Shown here: piece after piece, positions 6,605 to 9,462 of the stretch
Position numbering within the stretch: the stretch's first letter is position 1
Layout: every line of letters begins with the position of its first letter
Source: Clostridiales bacterium UBA1248
GTDB taxonomy: Bacteria > Bacillota > Clostridia > Oscillospirales > CAG-272
Direction: 5' to 3'
NCBI GenBank assembly: GCA_002308615.1
Contig: DBWC01000130.1
Coordinates: 8,584 to 18,045, forward strand
DNA length: 9,462 bases
The notes under the pieces: generated by a model
Databases searched by the model: none
What the model was told of the DNA's origin: nothing
What the model saw: only the letters and a program-made list of their open reading frames with translations
Translations under genes and position numbers: made by a program

Positions 6605-8419
6605 ATGGACGCATTTGATAAATATATCGGCAGAGTTTTTGATAAACGGTATAAAATAGAAAAAGTCATCGGCGTTGGCGGTATGGCTATCGTCTTCAAG
6701 GCCGAGGATATGCTCATGAACCGTACCGTTGCGATAAAAATGCTGAAAAACGACGTGGCTGAGGATACGGAGGCTTTGAGGAGATTCATTAACGAATCAA
6801 AAGCCGTAGCAATGCTTTCACACGAGAATATCGTCAACATATACGACGTTTCCGTCAAGGGGAATACCAAGTATATCGTTATGGAATATATCGAGGGCAT
6901 CACTTTAAAGTCGTTTTTGAAGCACAAGGGCGGATCGCTTTCGTGGCGTGAAACGCTCAATATCTCCGAGCAGATATTAAGAGCGCTCGAGCACGCGCAC
7001 GGCAAGGGCGTTATCCACCGCGACATAAAGCCGCAGAACATAATGCTCTTGAAAAACGGGCTTATAAAAGTCGCTGATTTCGGTATAGCAAAGCTGCCGG
7101 ATACGGATACGTTCACGGTGACGGATCAGGCTATAGGCACGGTAAACTACATATCGCCCGAGCAGGCGATGAACAAAGAGCCGATAGACGAGCGCTCGGA
7201 TCTCTATTCCGTCGGCGTCCTTATGTACGAGCTTTCGTGCGGCGAGCTTCCTTTTACCGGAGATACGCCGGTGGCGATTGCGTACAAGCACGTAAACGAC
7301 GCGCCGAAAAGTCCGCGCGAGATAAAACCGGATATGCCGCAGGGACTTGAGCAGATAATACTGCGCGCGATGGAAAAGTCTCCGGAGATGCGTTATCAGT
7401 CCGCAAAGCAGATGCTTACGCATATATCCGCTTTAAAGAAAAATCCGGGCATAAAATTCAGATCCGCCGCGGAGCTTGAGGCTATGAAGGCGGGGCAGAA
7501 GAGAAAAAAGCCCAAAGCCAAAAAGAACGTAAAAAAGAAGACCGTAAGAGAGCGCGGAGGACTTGTACTGCCCATAATTTTAGGCGTGTTTGCGGCTCTG
7601 TTCATAATCGTCTTCATATACGGCTTCGTTTTTGTGGCAAATCTGTTTAATATGACGCTGTCCGACAATCCCGTGGAGGATAAAGGCGCAAAGGACGTGA
7701 CCATAAAGGATTACGTCGGAATGATATACAACGAGACGCTGCGCGACGAGCTGTCGCAGCTCGGTTACAAAGTAACGCTGAAACCCGGCTCCACAGGAAC
7801 GAAGATAAACGAAATAGTGCTTCAGAATCCCGAGGGAGGATCGGAGCGTAAAAAGACGTCCGATCTTGAACTCGTGCTTTACGTATACACCGGCGCCACA
7901 AAGGAGATCCTGCCGGATCTGACGTATAAGACGTTTTCGTCCGTGCGCGCCGAATATTCAAGCAGATACGTGCTTGAGGCGGTGAGGATCGAAGATCAGA
8001 ACGTACCCGCGGAATACGTGATACGCACCGACCCGCCCGCCGGTACCGAGGTCGAGATCGGTCAGAGGATAACGGTCTATATTTCAAGAAGCTACGTAGT
8101 TGAGAAAAAGCCCGTTCCGAATATCTGCGGCATAAGCGTGACGGAAGCGCAGAAGAAGCTTGCGGACACGGGATTCATTATAGGCAGCGTATCCTACGCG
8201 GAGTCCGAATTTGAAAAGGATACCGTTATTTTCCAGAGCGTATCCGCGCTGACGGACGCGCCGGTAGGAACGGAGATAAATATGACGATCTCGCTCGGAC
8301 CTCCCGAGACTGAGCCCGAGGAGACGGAAACGGATACGGATACCGATACCGATACGGAAGAGACCGTGGACGAAGGCAAGGAAGAGATCAAACAGGAGAT
8401 CGCGGAAATACAGCTGTGA
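6605..8419 (+). CDS. prkC: PASTA-domain eukaryotic-type Ser/Thr protein kinase (PrkC/Stk/PknB)
   Basis: This is a membrane kinase that senses peptidoglycan fragments or lipid II and phosphorylates cytosolic targets. At 604 aa it has the full architecture. The kinase domain (about residues 17-275) has the Gly-rich loop GVGGMA (23-28), catalytic Lys45, Glu64, HRDIKPQN (138-145, catalytic Asp140), DFG (158-160), a TVTDQAIGT activation loop and SPEQA. A Lys/Arg-rich juxtamembrane stretch (about 298-317) precedes one transmembrane helix (about 319-348). Outside lie three PASTA repeats (about 362-430, 433-495 and 500-566). The first is degenerate and lacks the usual V-P-x-(V/L) opening; PASTA3 ends with the typical GTEINMTISLG. 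An acidic tail (567-604) with a Thr-Asp repeat follows. The gene is preceded by prpC and overlaps rsgA as GTGA. In B. subtilis the RsgA homologue CpgA is a PrkC substrate, so kinase, phosphatase and target are probably encoded together here. Confidence 0.96.
   Translation: MDAFDKYIGRVFDKRYKIEKVIGVGGMAIVFKAEDMLMNRTVAIKMLKNDVAEDTEALRRFINESKAVAMLSHENIVNIYDVSVKGNTKYIVMEYIEGITLKSFLKHKGGSLSWRETLNISEQILRALEHAHGKGVIHRDIKPQNIMLLKNGLIKVADFGIAKLPDTDTFTVTDQAIGTVNYISPEQAMNKEPIDERSDLYSVGVLMYELSCGELPFTGDTPVAIAYKHVNDAPKSPREIKPDMPQGLEQIILRAMEKSPEMRYQSAKQMLTHISALKKNPGIKFRSAAELEAMKAGQKRKKPKAKKNVKKKTVRERGGLVLPIILGVFAALFIIVFIYGFVFVANLFNMTLSDNPVEDKGAKDVTIKDYVGMIYNETLRDELSQLGYKVTLKPGSTGTKINEIVLQNPEGGSERKKTSDLELVLYVYTGATKEILPDLTYKTFSSVRAEYSSRYVLEAVRIEDQNVPAEYVIRTDPPAGTEVEIGQRITVYISRSYVVEKKPVPNICGISVTEAQKKLADTGFIIGSVSYAESEFEKDTVIFQSVSALTDAPVGTEINMTISLGPPETEPEETETDTDTDTDTEETVDEGKEEIKQEIAEIQL
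8330..8359 (+). repeat. In-frame hexanucleotide tandem repeat (Thr-Asp codons) in the prkC tail
   Basis: Five adjoining six-base units read ACGGAT, ACGGAT, ACCGAT, ACCGAT and ACGGAA. They encode Thr-Asp four times, then Thr-Glu, and are preceded by Thr-Glu. The unit length is a multiple of three, so slippage would change tail length without breaking the frame. The repeat lies just after the last PASTA repeat in the predicted extracellular acidic tail. Confidence 0.85.
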
Positions 8420-9330
8420 TAAAGGCGAGAATTTTATCCTGCATCGGAGGGCGTTATACCGTTAAAACCGACAACGGGGAGGACGGCGGGCAAAAAATAG
8501 TAAATATTTTTGCAAAAGGCGTCTTCAGGCATAACGGAATAAAGCCTTTGCCCGGAGATATCGTTTTTCTGCGCGAGGATGAAAGCGGTTATATGATAAG
8601 CGGCGTGCAGGAGCGTAAAAATTTCTTTTTCCGTCCCGCTATCGCAAATCTCGATATCTTATATATCGTAGTATCGTGCAAAACGCCGGACCCGTCTCAG
8701 ATTCTGACGGATAAAATGACGGTCATATGTGAAAATTCCGGTATAAGACCCGTCATAACTGTCACAAAGACGGAGCTTGATCCGAAAAAAGCGGAAGAAA
8801 TAAAAGATCTTTACGTATCCTGCGGATACGACTGCTTCACGGTATCGAGCATAACGGATAAGGGTGTAGATGAGTTAAAGGAATATATACGGCAAAAGAA
8901 GGGGACCGTCAGCGCGTTCTGCGGCGCGTCCGGCGTCGGCAAATCAACGCTTTTAAACGCGCTTTTCCCGGAGCTTGAGCTGTCGTGTGAAACGGGTCAG
9001 ATAAGCAAAAAGATCGAGCGCGGCAAAAACACGACGAGAGCCGTAACGCTGTACGAAACGGATGAAAATACGTTTTTAGCGGATACTCCCGGCTTCAGCC
9101 TGCTTGATTTTGAGAAATTCGATTTCTGCAAAAAAGAAGAGCTGCCGTATCTTTTCCCGGAATTCGAGCCGTATCTTTTCAAGTGCAAATATACTAAATG
9201 CACGCATACGAAAGAAGACGGCTGCGCCGTAAAGCAAGCTGTCGAAGAGGATAAAATAAGAAAAGAAAGATACGGATCGTTTTTATCTTTATATGAGGAT
9301 ATAAAGGACAAAAAGGAATGGAAAACGTAA
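8416..9330 (+). CDS. rsgA: Ribosome small subunit-dependent GTPase A (RsgA/CpgA/YloQ)
   Basis: RsgA is a circularly permuted GTPase that acts late in 30S ribosomal subunit assembly. At 304 aa it is complete. An N-terminal OB fold (about residues 1-65, with PLPGDIVFL) is followed by the GTPase in permuted order: G4 TKTELD (117-122), then the P-loop GASGVGKST (170-178), then G3 DTPGF (223-227). A C-terminal zinc knuckle has ligands Cys257, Cys262, His264 and Cys270. The start is a GTG whose first bases share the prkC TGA stop (GTGA, 4-nt overlap). The nearest purine-rich site, AGGAGAT (8394-8400), is 15 nt away, too far to work well, so translation is probably coupled to prkC. The G4 motif has Thr instead of the usual Asn (TKTELD), a substitution also seen in other RsgA proteins. 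Confidence 0.96.
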   Translation: MIKARILSCIGGRYTVKTDNGEDGGQKIVNIFAKGVFRHNGIKPLPGDIVFLREDESGYMISGVQERKNFFFRPAIANLDILYIVVSCKTPDPSQILTDKMTVICENSGIRPVITVTKTELDPKKAEEIKDLYVSCGYDCFTVSSITDKGVDELKEYIRQKKGTVSAFCGASGVGKSTLLNALFPELELSCETGQISKKIERGKNTTRAVTLYETDENTFLADTPGFSLLDFEKFDFCKKEELPYLFPEFEPYLFKCKYTKCTHTKEDGCAVKQAVEEDKIRKERYGSFLSLYEDIKDKKEWKT

Positions 9331-9347
9331 AAAAGATCGCCGGATAA
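9318..9347 (+). CDS. 9-codon mini-ORF overlapping the rsgA end; possible remnant of a lost downstream gene
   Basis: An ATG 9 nt after AAAGGA (9303-9308) opens a frame encoding MENVKKIAG, ending at TAA (9345-9347). It overlaps rsgA by 13 nt, the spacing expected of a true next gene in this operon. In many Firmicutes rsgA is followed by rpe, whose product commonly begins with a short lead-in and then KIAPSILSAD. The KIA here followed by an early stop could be the surviving start of such a gene, or chance. A second mini-ORF follows as TAATG (9347-9376, MQSVLKDSK) and a third as ATGA (9373-9387, MNTG). Confidence 0.2.
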   Translation: MENVKKIAG

Positions 9348-9378
9348 TGCAGAGTGTTCTTAAGGACAGTAAATGAAT

Positions 9379-9423
9379 ACCGGCTGAGGTAAGGAACGAA
9401 ATCCTTATTTCAGCCGGTTTTTT
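9379..9423 (+). terminator. Rho-independent terminator of the operon
   Basis: ACCGGCTGAGGTAAGGA (9379-9395) pairs with TCCTTATTTCAGCCGGT (9402-9418) over 17 positions, including two G-U wobbles, around the loop ACGAAA. A run of six T (9418-9423) follows at once. This is a textbook strong terminator 49 nt after the rsgA stop and marks the end of the transcription unit. Confidence 0.93.
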
Positions 9424-9462
9424 GTCGCATAACGGAGCAAGCAGGGAATTTGTACTGCAAAT
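9424..9462. other. Short sequence past the terminator, nothing recognised
   Basis: The last 39 bases after the terminator contain no ORF, promoter or repeat that I can support. Confidence 0.5.

Noticed and set aside
7647..8087. Arg-rich 146-codon minus-strand frame opposite prkC
   Set aside because: The composition is an artefact of reading PASTA-domain codons in reverse, with no start context or recognisable domain.
8330..8359. Tandem repeat considered as CRISPR or regulatory iterons
   Set aside because: Units are six bases with no spacers and lie in frame inside a coding acidic tail.

Overview
The window is a compact run of plus-strand housekeeping genes from a low-to-mid GC Firmicute, most likely an anaerobic Clostridia (Oscillospiraceae-like) bacterium. 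This placement is inferred from the gene order priA-def-fmt-yugP-rsmB-rlmN-prpC-prkC-rsgA, the PASTA-type Ser/Thr kinase with its PP2C partner, and a PriA that resembles clostridial homologues. Frequent ATA (Ile) codons alongside many GCG/CCG codons suggest an uncultured gut-type lineage, but nothing here fixes the genus.

Layout. Positions 1-1289 hold the C-terminal two-thirds or so of primosomal helicase PriA, whose 5' end lies outside the window. It is followed by def (peptide deformylase), fmt (Met-tRNA formyltransferase), a YugP-type membrane zinc metallopeptidase, rsmB (16S rRNA m5C methyltransferase) and rlmN (23S rRNA/tRNA m2A methyltransferase). These genes are packed with overlaps or spacers of 9 nt or less and include two TAATG junctions. 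The only real gap, about 100 bp at 5739-5838, separates rlmN from the signalling half: prpC (PP2C phosphatase), prkC (membrane kinase with extracellular PASTA repeats) and rsgA (ribosome-assembly GTPase). The gap holds a consensus TATAAT box, a GC-rich hairpin where a Shine-Dalgarno would normally sit, and a tiny ORF that overlaps the prpC start as ATGA. A strong intrinsic terminator at 9379-9423 ends the operon.

How the genes work together. def and fmt handle N-formylation and deformylation in translation initiation. rsmB and rlmN modify rRNA, and rsgA acts in 30S maturation. PrkC/PrpC is a reversible phosphorylation switch that senses the cell wall; in Bacillus subtilis the RsgA homologue (CpgA) is one of its substrates. 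The block therefore links translation and ribosome biogenesis to envelope sensing.

I found no evidence of a new defence, mobile or biosynthetic system. The items most worth a second look are the SD-less, hairpin-bearing leader of prpC with its coupled mini-ORF, and the truncated end of the operon. At that end the usual rpe/thiN genes are missing, and a short SD-preceded ORF resembles the first codons of an rpe-like gene.
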